A DNA stretch of 64,000 nt from Nitrospirota bacterium (GTDB taxonomy: Bacteria > Nitrospirota > Leptospirillia > Leptospirillales > Leptospirillaceae): assembly GCA_021801345.1 (NCBI GenBank), contig JAJYYA010000065.1:1-64000 (forward strand), given 5' to 3'. Every line of letters begins with the position of its first letter. Position 1 is the stretch's first letter. Shown here in pieces: positions 24,662-33,842 of the stretch. The position numbers and the translations under genes were made by a program. Below the pieces are notes generated by a model, which was given only the letters and a program-made list of their open reading frames with translations, was not told the origin of the DNA and did no database searches.

Positions 24662-26035
24662 ATGGCTTCCAACAAAGAAATTCCGAACGGTACCGCAGCA
24701 AAGACGGCGATTATCTCGTCCGTTTTTTGGCTGGCGATGGGAACGACCCTCGGGTTCGTGACCTCGCTGAAACTTTCTTACCCTGATGTTCTTTCGGGAA
24801 CACCTTACCTGAATTTCGGGCACATTCGGCCGGTCCACGTCCTGACGGTGATCTACGCCTGGATCTCGATGGCTTTTGCCGCGGCCATGTACTACATGAC
24901 CCCCGTTCTCTGCGGAACGAAGCTCTGGAGCGAACGGCTCGGCGTCATGAACATCTGGCTCTGGAATCTGGGCATCATGGTCGCCGACGTCTCTTTGGAC
25001 CTCGGGATGAGCTCTGGCCGTGAGTACTCGGACTTCGCCTGGCCGATCGACATTTACGTCATTGCCTTCATTCTCGTTCCCCTGGGAGTGAATGTCTGGA
25101 TGACCGTCCTGACCCGTACCGTGAAGGGAATCTACCCGACCACCTGGATCATGATGGCCGGACTTCTCTATCTCGTGACGGTCTACTCCATGTCCCAGTC
25201 GGTGGAAGTTTTCCATGTGACCGGTCTCAACGAGGCTCTCATCACCTGGTGGAACGCTCACAACCAGCTTGGAATCTGGATCACTCCGATCTCCATCGGA
25301 ATTGCCATGTACCTGATTCCGAAACTGTCGGGGAACCCCCTCTACAGCCACAAGCTGGCGCATCTGACCTTCTGGGGTCTCTTCGCCTTCTACTCCACTC
25401 CCGGTGCGCACCACATGATGGGTGCTCCCGTTCCCGAGTGGCTCAAGTCCTTCGCCTCCGTCTCCGGCGTGCTGATCCTCGTGCCCGGAATGGCCTTCAT
25501 CGCCAATGCCCTTCTGACCATGCAGGGCAAGTGGAAGCTCTTCGTTGAAGTTCCCTCTCTCCGCTGGGCGATCACCGGAACCCTGATGGGTATCCCCCTC
25601 TTCTTCCAGGGCGGATTCCAGCAGACCCGGGCGATCAACTGGTACATCCACGGGACCCACTGGATCGTGGCGCACGCGCATCTGGCCCTCCTGGGCTTCT
25701 CCTCCTTTGTGGAGATCGGCGCCATGTACTATGGTCTCGAGCGGCTCTTGAAGCGCAAGTTCAACCCGACCCTTGAGCTCTATCACTACTGGCTCATGAC
25801 CATCGGCTTCATCATCTTCTGGACCTCTCTGACGGCGGCCGGTCTCATCCAGGCTGCGGCCAAGGTCTACGAGATCCCCTATGTCGCGTCCGTTCAGGCC
25901 TCCCACCCCTACATGGTGGCCCGGTCCTGGGGCGGGTTCATGATCATCACCGGACAGTGGATCTTCCTATACAATCTCTACCGGACCGCGACGGCACCGG
26001 CGTCCAAGGCTGTTCCCTACGAAGCCAAGGCCTAG
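24662..26035 (+). CDS. ccoN: cbb3-type cytochrome c oxidase subunit I
   Basis: The 457-aa, roughly 12-helix haem-copper oxidase subunit reduces O2 at a haem b3-CuB centre. Ligand motifs are visible: RPVHV (haem b), WWNAHN (CuB His), FYSTPGAHHMM with both CuB His residues and the cbb3-type Tyr seven residues before them, and THWIVAHAHLALLG (haem b3 and b). This Tyr position separates it from NorB and from aa3 oxidases. The usual neighbour ccoO is absent, and a strong terminator follows the gene, so it is transcribed alone. Subunits II/III must come from elsewhere. Confidence 0.92.
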   Translation: MASNKEIPNGTAAKTAIISSVFWLAMGTTLGFVTSLKLSYPDVLSGTPYLNFGHIRPVHVLTVIYAWISMAFAAAMYYMTPVLCGTKLWSERLGVMNIWLWNLGIMVADVSLDLGMSSGREYSDFAWPIDIYVIAFILVPLGVNVWMTVLTRTVKGIYPTTWIMMAGLLYLVTVYSMSQSVEVFHVTGLNEALITWWNAHNQLGIWITPISIGIAMYLIPKLSGNPLYSHKLAHLTFWGLFAFYSTPGAHHMMGAPVPEWLKSFASVSGVLILVPGMAFIANALLTMQGKWKLFVEVPSLRWAITGTLMGIPLFFQGGFQQTRAINWYIHGTHWIVAHAHLALLGFSSFVEIGAMYYGLERLLKRKFNPTLELYHYWLMTIGFIIFWTSLTAAGLIQAAAKVYEIPYVASVQASHPYMVARSWGGFMIITGQWIFLYNLYRTATAPASKAVPYEAKA

Positions 26036-26066
26036 TCGACCGTTCCACGGTTTTGGGTTTCAAAAT

Positions 26067-26101
26067 GGGGGGGTGGCAATTTGCTGCCCCCCTTTTTTTT
26101 T
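26067..26101 (+). terminator. intrinsic terminator after ccoN
   Basis: A stem of GGGGGG...CCCCCC with inner GC pairs and a loop containing AATTT is followed by nine T residues, 31 bases after the ccoN stop. Confidence 0.85.
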
Positions 26102-26166
26102 AGCATTGACATGAGCTCTCCCGTGTTGTCCGTTGGACAAATGGGATTGAAAGGGGAAAGGCGTTA

Positions 26167-27513
26167 ATGGGAAACAATGCAGGGTTCGGGACCGTTATCA
26201 GCTATGTTGTCATTCTCGGGCTTCTGATCCTGGGGAGTCGCTCCTTCTCCGCGACATTTCGTCGGATTAGCTATGGAATCTTTGTCTTTATCACCCTCTC
26301 CATGTTTCTCCTGATTGTGGGCGCCAACTTTCATTACTTTTCCCCGGCACTGGCCGTCGAGATCATGTCCTCGGGGTTGGCCGTTGTCGCCATCTTTCTT
26401 TTTATCGTCTTTCTCTACTTTCGGAAGAGGAAGGTCCTTCCTCCCTCCTCCGATTTTTTCGGGGTCCGTAAAAAGCCTGTCGCCGAAGCCGAAAAAGGAG
26501 GCCTTTCCATGAAGAATGCCGAGAGACAAGAAGAGTCAGCGGTTTTGCCGGACGCTCCCCAGGCCGACCTGCCCGCTCCCGATCCCTTTTCTCTCCGGAC
26601 GATTTTTGAAAAGGGCTTCTCCGTCCTTCTGTATGGTCCCACCGGATCCGGCAAGACCTTCTCGATCGTCGTCGAACACCTTCAGGCCCTCAAAAACGAA
26701 GGGCAAATCGACCAGATCGTCATGATTCCCTGTTCCGATGGGATGGAGGACTATGATCTCCTCTCCAAGCCCATCCCCATCGGCCCCCAGGAAAAGATGC
26801 GGATGATGATGACGCTTTCCCGGGAATACGCCGACGTTCCCCTTTCGGTCATTGCCCAGACGCTGGGAGACTGGACCCGCGTCGAGGGTCCCTTGAAGCG
26901 GGTCTTTCGCCTGGCCCATGAAGGCCAGCGGATCGCCGTGGTCTTCGATGAGCTCAACCGGGCCTCCCGCGCCGCAAGAAATCTCATTCTCAAGGCGATC
27001 GATCCCGTCTTGGAACATTACGAGCTGCACGACTTCATCACCGGCGACGTCATCACCGTTCCCCTCGACCGTCTTCAGTTCTGTGCGACGAGCAATATCG
27101 GCGCCTCCTACTCCCAGACCCACGACCTCGACGAATCCCTTCTCGACCGGTTCCAGTCGATCGTCTTTGTCGACTACAATGTCGAGCTCGAACGGGAGAT
27201 CTTCAAAAAACAGGGACTTCCCCCCGCCATTGCCCAAAGCATCATGAATGTGGCGGCCACGCTGAGGGAGGCCTACAAGCAGGGCCATCTCTCGGCGCCT
27301 CTTTCCACGCGCCACATCAAGAACTGGGGACAGTCGATCCTCGACGGAGCCGATCCCGTCTCCTCGGCCCGGGGGCTCTGGCTCAACCGCCTCATCTCTC
27401 ACGACCAGCACGGGTATCCCGACGAGGAGCAGCTCGAAGCCATCGAACAGGTGCTCGAGGGAGCCTTCAGCCGCCAGCCGCTTCCTCGCGAGAGCTCCCG
27501 AAAGGCCGTCTAG
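26167..27513 (+). CDS. MoxR-type AAA+ ATPase with three N-terminal membrane helices
   Basis: The 448-aa protein starts with three hydrophobic helices (about 10-28, 36-60, 63-84), then a linker, then a MoxR-like AAA+ core: Walker A GPTGSGKTFS (about residue 158), Walker B VVFDELNRAS, sensor 1 CATSNIG and the Arg-rich LLDRFQSI. MoxR ATPases work with VWA proteins as chaperones that insert cofactors or assemble oxidoreductases (CbbQ, NorQ). Membrane helices are unusual in this family. Within the frame AGGAGG stands seven bases before ATG 26509, so a soluble form from residue 115 may also be made. The next gene follows without a gap. Confidence 0.85.
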   Translation: MGNNAGFGTVISYVVILGLLILGSRSFSATFRRISYGIFVFITLSMFLLIVGANFHYFSPALAVEIMSSGLAVVAIFLFIVFLYFRKRKVLPPSSDFFGVRKKPVAEAEKGGLSMKNAERQEESAVLPDAPQADLPAPDPFSLRTIFEKGFSVLLYGPTGSGKTFSIVVEHLQALKNEGQIDQIVMIPCSDGMEDYDLLSKPIPIGPQEKMRMMMTLSREYADVPLSVIAQTLGDWTRVEGPLKRVFRLAHEGQRIAVVFDELNRASRAARNLILKAIDPVLEHYELHDFITGDVITVPLDRLQFCATSNIGASYSQTHDLDESLLDRFQSIVFVDYNVELEREIFKKQGLPPAIAQSIMNVAATLREAYKQGHLSAPLSTRHIKNWGQSILDGADPVSSARGLWLNRLISHDQHGYPDEEQLEAIEQVLEGAFSRQPLPRESSRKAV

Positions 27514-29211
27514 GTGGCATCACGACAGACAGATCTCAGGTCTCTCGAGCGGCGTCTTTCGATCCTCTCCTCCCGGATGTCGGGCGGGAGTCCCGTCCGG
27601 ATCGTTCTTCGCACCGACACCGATCGCCCCGAGTGGAACGCCTCAGGAAGGGTGCTCTCTCTGGGGATCCGCTCTCTGTTGACCCACCGCAACCTCTCCG
27701 CTCTCCTTGAGCTTCTCGCGCTCCACGAGCTCGGGAAGCTTCGCTCCTCTCTACGCCTCGAAGGCGAGGAGTCGGCCCTCCTCGCCCTGCCGCCGGGGCT
27801 TGTGACCCTCTTTGAGGACTACCGAAGCGACCGGGTCCAGCAGAGAAGGCTCGGGCTTCCGGAGGAGGCTTTCGGGGAGCTTTACGAGTCCCTCTTCCCT
27901 CAACGGGTCCGGAGGAAGCGGCTGGCGATCAATACCTTTCGTCAGGGCTTCGATCCCTTTGTCCTGGGAGAGGTTCTTTTGGGCAAGGCGCTGGGGGCAC
28001 GGCTTTTTCTTCCTCACGAGCGCCACCCCTTGCTTGTGCGGTCCGGGATCGTCCTGAGCCGATACCGGGTTTTTTCCCGCTATCGGGCGTTTCTCGGGGA
28101 GTTTCGGGAGGCGCTGGAGGCGGTGGCCGATAAAGCCGACCGTGAGGAGAGCCTCTCGGCGATCCGGGCGTTTTATGACAAATGGCGGAAGATCTTCGAT
28201 CGCTCCTCCCGGAGAGGGCGCCAGGCGGAGGGGACCTCCGTCCGTCAGCCCGACCCCGGACAGGGGGAGGGGAGCGGCTCCGGGTCGGGGGGCGGCGGAG
28301 CCTTCGGAAAGTCCTCGGGAGCCCCAAAAAACGACTCCGACCCTCCCCCTCCCGAATGGGACTACCGTCCTCCCGATATCACCCATGGATATGCGTCGGA
28401 GGGAGGAAAGGGCGGTCCGTCCTCCCGGAAGGGCGCAGGCCTCGGGGCCGCACAGGAGCTTTCGGCGCCTCCCCCGACGACCGGAGAGATCCCGCTCTTT
28501 TACCCTCCCTCCCATCGCCGGGAGGTCTTTCCCTGGGATACGGCCCTGATCCGGTCGGAGACCCGGAGTCTGGCCCGATTCCTCAAGGTCGGCATCGAAG
28601 AGGCGCCCTTGGCGGGCCTTACCGGGAGGCTGATCTCCCAGAAGCTTTTCCAGCCGACGCTCAAGGTTATGAACCGTCCGGCCCCCTTCCGGGAGGGGGC
28701 GACCGAGCTCAAAATTCTGGCGATCGTCGACTTCTCGTTTTCGATGGATGGATGGCCTCACTACTATGGTGCCCATCTGACCGAGGTGATCGCCCTCTCC
28801 CGCGTGGCCTCGACCTTCGATGTCATCGCCTGCTCAAGTCGCTTCCAGTTCCGGATCGCGCCCGACGAGCTCAACTTGCTCCAGCCGGACGAGATGGAGG
28901 GATTTCAGAACCTTCTTCCCATGATCGAACGGGTGGGGCATCAGTACGATGCCGCCATCGTTCTCACCGACTGTCAGATCAGCGACAAAAGTGCCGATGC
29001 CCTGGCGGAGCTGAGAAAGCGCGTCCTGACCATCGGCTGCTATGTCGTGCCCGAGACGGTCGAGCACGTCCGGGGCCGGCCGATCGAGCGCGTGGTCGAA
29101 GACGGACGTCAGATGTTTCCCGCCACATTCCTCTACGCCACCACCTTCCGCGGTCTGGGCCGCAAGCTTGCCCTCAATCTCAACAGGATGAGGGTCCGGT
29201 CCCGGGACTGA
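27514..29211 (+). CDS. VWA-domain partner protein (CbbO/NorD-like)
   Basis: The 565-aa protein starts at GTG 27514, directly after the MoxR stop. A helical N-terminal region with LLALHELGKL is followed by a Gly/Ser/Pro-rich spacer (about 245-300) and a C-terminal VWA domain with the MIDAS motif DFSFSMDG and a second Asp in VLTDCQ. It resembles VWA-like metallopeptidase-fold proteins paired with MoxR ATPases. Together they are likely to mature a metalloenzyme; the orphan ccoN just upstream is the nearest candidate, though it is separated by a terminator. Confidence 0.82.
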   Translation: MASRQTDLRSLERRLSILSSRMSGGSPVRIVLRTDTDRPEWNASGRVLSLGIRSLLTHRNLSALLELLALHELGKLRSSLRLEGEESALLALPPGLVTLFEDYRSDRVQQRRLGLPEEAFGELYESLFPQRVRRKRLAINTFRQGFDPFVLGEVLLGKALGARLFLPHERHPLLVRSGIVLSRYRVFSRYRAFLGEFREALEAVADKADREESLSAIRAFYDKWRKIFDRSSRRGRQAEGTSVRQPDPGQGEGSGSGSGGGGAFGKSSGAPKNDSDPPPPEWDYRPPDITHGYASEGGKGGPSSRKGAGLGAAQELSAPPPTTGEIPLFYPPSHRREVFPWDTALIRSETRSLARFLKVGIEEAPLAGLTGRLISQKLFQPTLKVMNRPAPFREGATELKILAIVDFSFSMDGWPHYYGAHLTEVIALSRVASTFDVIACSSRFQFRIAPDELNLLQPDEMEGFQNLLPMIERVGHQYDAAIVLTDCQISDKSADALAELRKRVLTIGCYVVPETVEHVRGRPIERVVEDGRQMFPATFLYATTFRGLGRKLALNLNRMRVRSRD

Positions 29212-29235
29212 CCTCCGGGCTTTTCAGACGCCAAG

Positions 29236-30534
29236 TCAAAAATGCTGTTCGGCTTTTTTTATTTTTTCGAGATCGAAGGCCGATTGCGTAGCACCTTTTC
29301 CGGAGTGCCCCAAAACCAGAGAGTCGGCAATCTGCTCAGGGGAAAGTCCGACTTCCCTGTGGTGGTATGTTTTTCGAACCGTCGTTTTGTCGAGGGTGGG
29401 CAGGGTTTCGCGGAAGGGTTTTTTGACGGGACGATTCAGCCGTTCGAAAAGGATGAGAATACCGACCCTTCCGTCGTGCGTCTCGGGACTTTCGTAGTCG
29501 GTGACCAGACCGATCCTTTGGTCCGCAAGCTCGACAACCGATCCGACCGGATAGACGCCCACGAGATGGATCAGATCGGAGACCGCGGCGGGATCGATCG
29601 CTCCGCGTGCGGCTTCGAGAAGATAGGCCAGGGTCTTCCCGGGAGACGCCGGAGATCTGTAAACCCGTCCCGCCGTCAGGGCCTCATAGATGTCGATGGC
29701 CATGAACGAGCGGCTCAGTTTGTTGAGATCGGGGAGGTCGAGTCCCGACGGGTAGCCTGTGCCTCCCCCTCTTTCGTGGTGCTCCAGGGCGACTGTGGCA
29801 CAGAGCCCCCGGACGGTCTCGTCCTTGTTTTTCGAGAGAAGCGCGTGGCCGAGAGCCGGATGTTTCTTTATCGTGAGCCACTCGAGTTCGGAGAATGGGC
29901 CGGATTTTTTCAGGAGATCCGGGGGGATGAGGGCCTTTCCGATATCGTGGAGAAGTGCGGCCAGACCCCACCGGACCTGCTCTTCGCGAGGGAGGCCGGC
30001 GATTGCGGCAAGCCCCAGAGTCAGGATCATCGTATTTGTGGAATGAACATAGGTTTCGTCGTCGTTCTCCGAGAGTGCGACCAGATACGACGTCGACTGG
30101 GGATCGTTGAGCGTGCATTCGATCGTTTCGACCACTTGCTGCCGGAGGGGAAGGACATGGAAGGATTCTCCCATTCGGACCTCATTGAAGCTTTTCTTGA
30201 CGACGTTGACCGTCTTGTTCTGAAGGGCCATCCAATGCCGGATTGTCGCTGGAGGGGGAAGGCCAATCTCTCTCATCCGTGGCGCTTCCGTTCTTTTTTC
30301 CGGTTCGGGCTCCGTCCTCTGAGGGAGATTCTTCCCGGTGGCGGCTTCCGTGGGGGAGCCGTCGGGAAGTTCGACGGTCACCTTTCGGACTCCGTTCTGC
30401 CGGAGTTTCTCGATGTCGTTTGGGGAGTCGACCCGGAACCGGTGGAAAAGGAGATTGGTCTCAAGCCAGCTCCGGTCGAGAGCGACGACATTCATGCCGA
30501 CAGACAATTGCTCGAGAGAAATGATTTTCTTCAA
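29236..30534 (-). CDS. HD-GYP c-di-GMP phosphodiesterase with DUF3391 N-terminus
   Basis: From TTG 30534 (AAGGAG seven bases upstream) the product is 432 aa. An N-terminal DUF3391 segment (LEQLSVGMNVVALDRSW ... GVRKVTVEL) precedes the HD-GYP domain with LLHDIGKALIP (HD), EHHERGGGTGYPSG (GYP) and DIYEALTAGRVYR. It should hydrolyse c-di-GMP, opposing the GGDEF proteins at both window ends. An upstream in-frame start at 30678 would add 48 residues of non-conserved sequence and is less likely. Confidence 0.9.
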   Translation of the reverse strand: MKKIISLEQLSVGMNVVALDRSWLETNLLFHRFRVDSPNDIEKLRQNGVRKVTVELPDGSPTEAATGKNLPQRTEPEPEKRTEAPRMREIGLPPPATIRHWMALQNKTVNVVKKSFNEVRMGESFHVLPLRQQVVETIECTLNDPQSTSYLVALSENDDETYVHSTNTMILTLGLAAIAGLPREEQVRWGLAALLHDIGKALIPPDLLKKSGPFSELEWLTIKKHPALGHALLSKNKDETVRGLCATVALEHHERGGGTGYPSGLDLPDLNKLSRSFMAIDIYEALTAGRVYRSPASPGKTLAYLLEAARGAIDPAAVSDLIHLVGVYPVGSVVELADQRIGLVTDYESPETHDGRVGILILFERLNRPVKKPFRETLPTLDKTTVRKTYHHREVGLSPEQIADSLVLGHSGKGATQSAFDLEKIKKAEQHF

Positions 30535-30801
30535 GGTCCTCTCCTTCGGCCCTCTCCGGGATGGGGAACCGTCCGCCGGCCCATAAGGAACGGACCGACA
30601 ACGGGTTTCTCGCCGTTTTCCGGCTGCTTCCAGTATGGAGGAATATCGGGATCTCATGCAAGGAACGGGGCATCCCAAAGGGGCCGGCTTTTGAGGGGAT
30701 CGCGGGGGCTCTGTTTGTAACGGTTTGGGGGACCAGTCCGGCTCTCCCGAAAGGCCGGACCCCGGTCGGCGGCCATCGCTGCTCGGGGCGATCGGTGCGC
30801 T

Positions 30802-31878
30802 TTAGGGGCCCCCTCCCGCCGGAAGAACCGGGATCGTCGGACTCTCCCCGCCGCCGGGGGGAAGGGGGGCATTTTTGAGGAGCGTGTCGATTTGGTAGAG
30901 GAGCCGGTTTCCTCCGATTCGGTAGGAGAGCGTCTGGGTCTGCATGCCGTTGACCGAGAGGACGGCCCGGATCGCCACCTTGGTCTCTCCTGCGATTCCC
31001 ACCGCGCTCACGGAGAAAATCTGGCTGGTAAGGGTGACGTCCCCGGAGATGTTCCCGTAAACGGAGGCGCCGACCGCCTGCTGGAACTGGGCCATCGTGA
31101 GAAAGGGCCGACGGGAGACGATCTGCTGGGCGATGGCCGGCGTGATGCCCGGATCGAGGGCGGACAGGACGATGGGGCTTGCGGTATTGACGTTGATCTG
31201 TCCCGGGGTGTAGACGGTGAGGTAGGGTTCAAGGGCCTGATAGGCTCCTTCGGTCATCCCTGCGATCTGGTGGAGCTCCGAGAGGACGTCCATGGGGCCG
31301 CCGCGGTTTCGGTAGGGGGGAACGAACCCCCCATAGGGTCCGGGAGGCCCGATATTGTTGGGGGCGGGTGTGACCCACTGGGAGATGGCCGGAAGGAGGG
31401 CCGGATCGGCGCCGACTGATGTAAAGAGCCGGGTGAACTGGAGGAGGCGGTGGGGATCGATCGCGCCCCCGATCCCGGTCAGCATATTGATGTTGAACTT
31501 GCCCGCCTCGTCGCTCACGAGCCCCGAGACGAAGCCCGCATTGGCCACGGGATAGTTGATGATGGGGGTGGCCCAGGGCTGGGAGGTCGTCACGACGTTC
31601 ATCCCCGACTGGGTCGCCACCTGGAGACTTTCGACGAGGGCGACCTTGGCGATACTGACGGCCGCCCGGGCGATATAGAGAGCCGAGACGCTGTGGGCGT
31701 AGATCTCGGTCTGCCGGAGGAAGGCGCGGCTCGTGAGGACAAACCGGGTGATGACCCCCGTCAGAAGAAGGATCATGAAGAGGACCAGAACGAGGACGAC
31801 TCCCCGGTCCTGCCCCCGGCGCAGGATCCTGCTCCCCGGTTGCGAGCCGGGGTCAGGAGGGCTGGACGGCTTCCACAT
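30802..31878 (-). CDS. gspK: type II secretion minor pseudopilin GspK
   Basis: The 358-aa protein has a short basic N-terminus, then the pseudopilin helix GVVLVLVLFMILLLTGVITRFV. GspK lacks the Glu5 of other pilins, as here. Later come EAGKFNIN and two helix-hairpin-helix stretches with INVNTAS typical of GspK. It caps the pseudopilus tip, normally with GspI and GspJ, neither of which is in this cluster. The C-terminus is Pro/Gly-rich. It overlaps gspM by 26 bases. Confidence 0.9.
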   Translation of the reverse strand: MWKPSSPPDPGSQPGSRILRRGQDRGVVLVLVLFMILLLTGVITRFVLTSRAFLRQTEIYAHSVSALYIARAAVSIAKVALVESLQVATQSGMNVVTTSQPWATPIINYPVANAGFVSGLVSDEAGKFNINMLTGIGGAIDPHRLLQFTRLFTSVGADPALLPAISQWVTPAPNNIGPPGPYGGFVPPYRNRGGPMDVLSELHQIAGMTEGAYQALEPYLTVYTPGQINVNTASPIVLSALDPGITPAIAQQIVSRRPFLTMAQFQQAVGASVYGNISGDVTLTSQIFSVSAVGIAGETKVAIRAVLSVNGMQTQTLSYRIGGNRLLYQIDTLLKNAPLPPGGGESPTIPVLPAGGGP

Positions 31879-32461
31879 CGAGGCTGACGTCGATCTTCGA
31901 GTGATCGTTGAACCGGCGTTTCATGGAGAGCCGGGTGACCCGGATGAAGTGCGGGGAGCGCTCGAGCCTGGCCAGAAAGAAGAGGGCGTGGGGAAGATCC
32001 ACCGAGTCGATCTCGAGGGAGACCATGGCGATGCGGTAGGCTCCCTCCGGAGGAAGGGTCCGGGGGGTCATCCGGGTGATCTTGGACTTGATGTGGGCGT
32101 GGTCGGCCTCCTCCTCGAGGGTGGCAATGAGCGAGAACCCCCGTTCCTCCCGGGCAAGCCGTTGCGACTGTGCCTGGATCAGGGCGCGCGAGGCGGCGAT
32201 CTCGCGCGCAAGCGAGGCGACCTGCAGCATCTCCGAATGAAGGTCGGCAAGCTCCGCCTCCCGGGCCTGGTAGGGGTCCCAGAAGAGTGTCGTCACCGAC
32301 TGCCAAAGGACAAGTCCCGCCAGAAGCGATGCCAAAAGGCGAACCAGCTTCTGTTCGCGTGGGGTCAGGCGCTCGAAGGTCAGGCGGGCGCGTCTTAGGA
32401 GTGGCTCCGAAACTGTCACAACCTTCCGGGGGAGGATTCGAAGGAGGGAGCCCCTAGTCAT
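31853..32461 (-). CDS. gspM: type II secretion inner-membrane protein GspM-like
   Basis: The 202-aa protein has a cytoplasmic N-terminus, one membrane helix (about 40-60, KLVRLLASLLAGLVLW), a coiled-coil region, and a small ferredoxin-like periplasmic domain with VSLEIDSVDLPHALFFLARLE. Size, topology and position between gspL and gspK identify it more than sequence, which is poorly conserved in this family. It forms the inner-membrane platform with GspL. Confidence 0.8.
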   Translation of the reverse strand: MTRGSLLRILPRKVVTVSEPLLRRARLTFERLTPREQKLVRLLASLLAGLVLWQSVTTLFWDPYQAREAELADLHSEMLQVASLAREIAASRALIQAQSQRLAREERGFSLIATLEEEADHAHIKSKITRMTPRTLPPEGAYRIAMVSLEIDSVDLPHALFFLARLERSPHFIRVTRLSMKRRFNDHSKIDVSLDVEAVQPS

Positions 32462-33842
32462 GGCGTCCCCGCATCCGGAATGTGACGGTCTTGCGATCGA
32501 TATCGAGTCCGGCGCTCATGATGGAGAGGTCGTGCATGAGCCCGGTGGCGGCGAAGGACTTCTTCAGGGTGTCCACGCTCCTGAAGCTGTCGGTCTTGCC
32601 GGAGAGAGTCACGAACCTTCGGGTAATGGAGAGCGAGACGAGCTCGTAGCTCGTTCCCGCAGGAGGCGCGGTGGTCAGCGCCTTCATGAGGCCGATGATG
32701 TCGGGCCCCCGGGAGAGAAGGTGGCGCTGTCGGTCAAGTGCGGCCTTTTCCTGCGTCAGCTGCTCGACCGGCATGACGATCCGGTGTCCCGGGAGCGCGC
32801 TCTGGGCCTCGGTGTCGAGCGCCCGTCGTGCCCGGGCGACCCGATGGTCCATCCGGGTGAGGTGGGCCGAGGCGTCGCCCACCAAGACGGCGACCAGAAA
32901 AAGGGAGAGGACGGCGAGAGCCCGGATCCCCGCCCGGCGTTCGGCGGTCTCTCCCTGCCAGGCCAGGGTCCCCTTCCGGAAGGAGAGGGCCGCCAGCTCC
33001 TCCCGGGAGAGCTCGGACAGGAGTTCTTCGGCCCGGGAGGCCGGGAGAAGGTTTTTCGGGGTGCCAAGAAGGACGAGGGGGAAGAGGGGGCTCTCCGCCG
33101 CCACGGGACGATTGATGGAGAATCGTTCGGGAAGGGGCACGCCCGAGGCGGCCAACGAGAGGATCAGATCGAGGGCCCGTTGGTCTCGTTCAAGAGGCGA
33201 GGCCGAAAAAACGATGCGTCCGGCCGCAACCCCCGCGATCTGCCCCCCCTCGCGGACCTGGCAGAGGACCCGGTGGTTGTCGACGTGGATGAGCCCCCCC
33301 GTCGAAGGGGCGAGCGTCCCCTCCTTTCCGGTGAAGTAAAGAAGAGACTCGGGGAGGATCCATCGCGGTTCGAGCCCCGCCTCCGCAAGCCTTGCGATGA
33401 GGCGGGAGACCTCCGGGCGATGGGCGGCCCAGACCTGGATCTTCGAGGGGTTCTTTCTCTGGGGAAGGAAGGCCAAAAGCGCCTCCTCCAGGGGCCAGGG
33501 AAGGAGGGATTCGATTTCGACGCCCGCCGCCGCTTCCCGCTCCTTTGCCGTCACGGAGGGGGGAAGGGTCACGGGGGCGGTCAGGGTCCGTTCGTCCGGC
33601 CAGAAGAGCAGAAAGGGGATGCGCGCCCGAGCCTCCCGGGAGAGGCCGAGGAGCTCGGAGTCCGGCTCTCTCTCCAGCATGTCGAGCCGGACGGCCGTCT
33701 CAGCGCTCTCCCGATGGCGACCGTCGGGGGTGGTCAGGGAGAGGTGGAGGGTCCCCGGGGTCAGCCGCCCTGCGAGAAAATGGGCGTGGGCAAAGAGGCG
33801 TTTGAGCCTTGTGGCCCTGTCAGTGAGGGATCGGGATGCCAT
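32454..33842 (-). CDS. gspL: type II secretion protein GspL (actin-like cytoplasmic domain)
   Basis: The 462-aa protein has a long cytoplasmic domain of the GspL/PilM actin-like kind (about 1-285), one membrane helix (about 300-325, IRALAVLSLFLVAVLVGDA), and a periplasmic coiled coil plus ferredoxin-like domain. It recruits GspE to the membrane. It overlaps gspM by eight bases and the gspN-like gene by 23. Confidence 0.85.
   Translation of the reverse strand: MASRSLTDRATRLKRLFAHAHFLAGRLTPGTLHLSLTTPDGRHRESAETAVRLDMLEREPDSELLGLSREARARIPFLLFWPDERTLTAPVTLPPSVTAKEREAAAGVEIESLLPWPLEEALLAFLPQRKNPSKIQVWAAHRPEVSRLIARLAEAGLEPRWILPESLLYFTGKEGTLAPSTGGLIHVDNHRVLCQVREGGQIAGVAAGRIVFSASPLERDQRALDLILSLAASGVPLPERFSINRPVAAESPLFPLVLLGTPKNLLPASRAEELLSELSREELAALSFRKGTLAWQGETAERRAGIRALAVLSLFLVAVLVGDASAHLTRMDHRVARARRALDTEAQSALPGHRIVMPVEQLTQEKAALDRQRHLLSRGPDIIGLMKALTTAPPAGTSYELVSLSITRRFVTLSGKTDSFRSVDTLKKSFAATGLMHDLSIMSAGLDIDRKTVTFRMRGRHD

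Noticed and set aside
24662-29211. ccoN plus MoxR/VWA as a nitric-oxide reductase NorB/NorQ/NorD set
   Set aside because: The catalytic subunit has the cbb3-type active-site Tyr and CcoN-like ligand motifs, no norC is present, and a strong terminator separates it from the MoxR gene.
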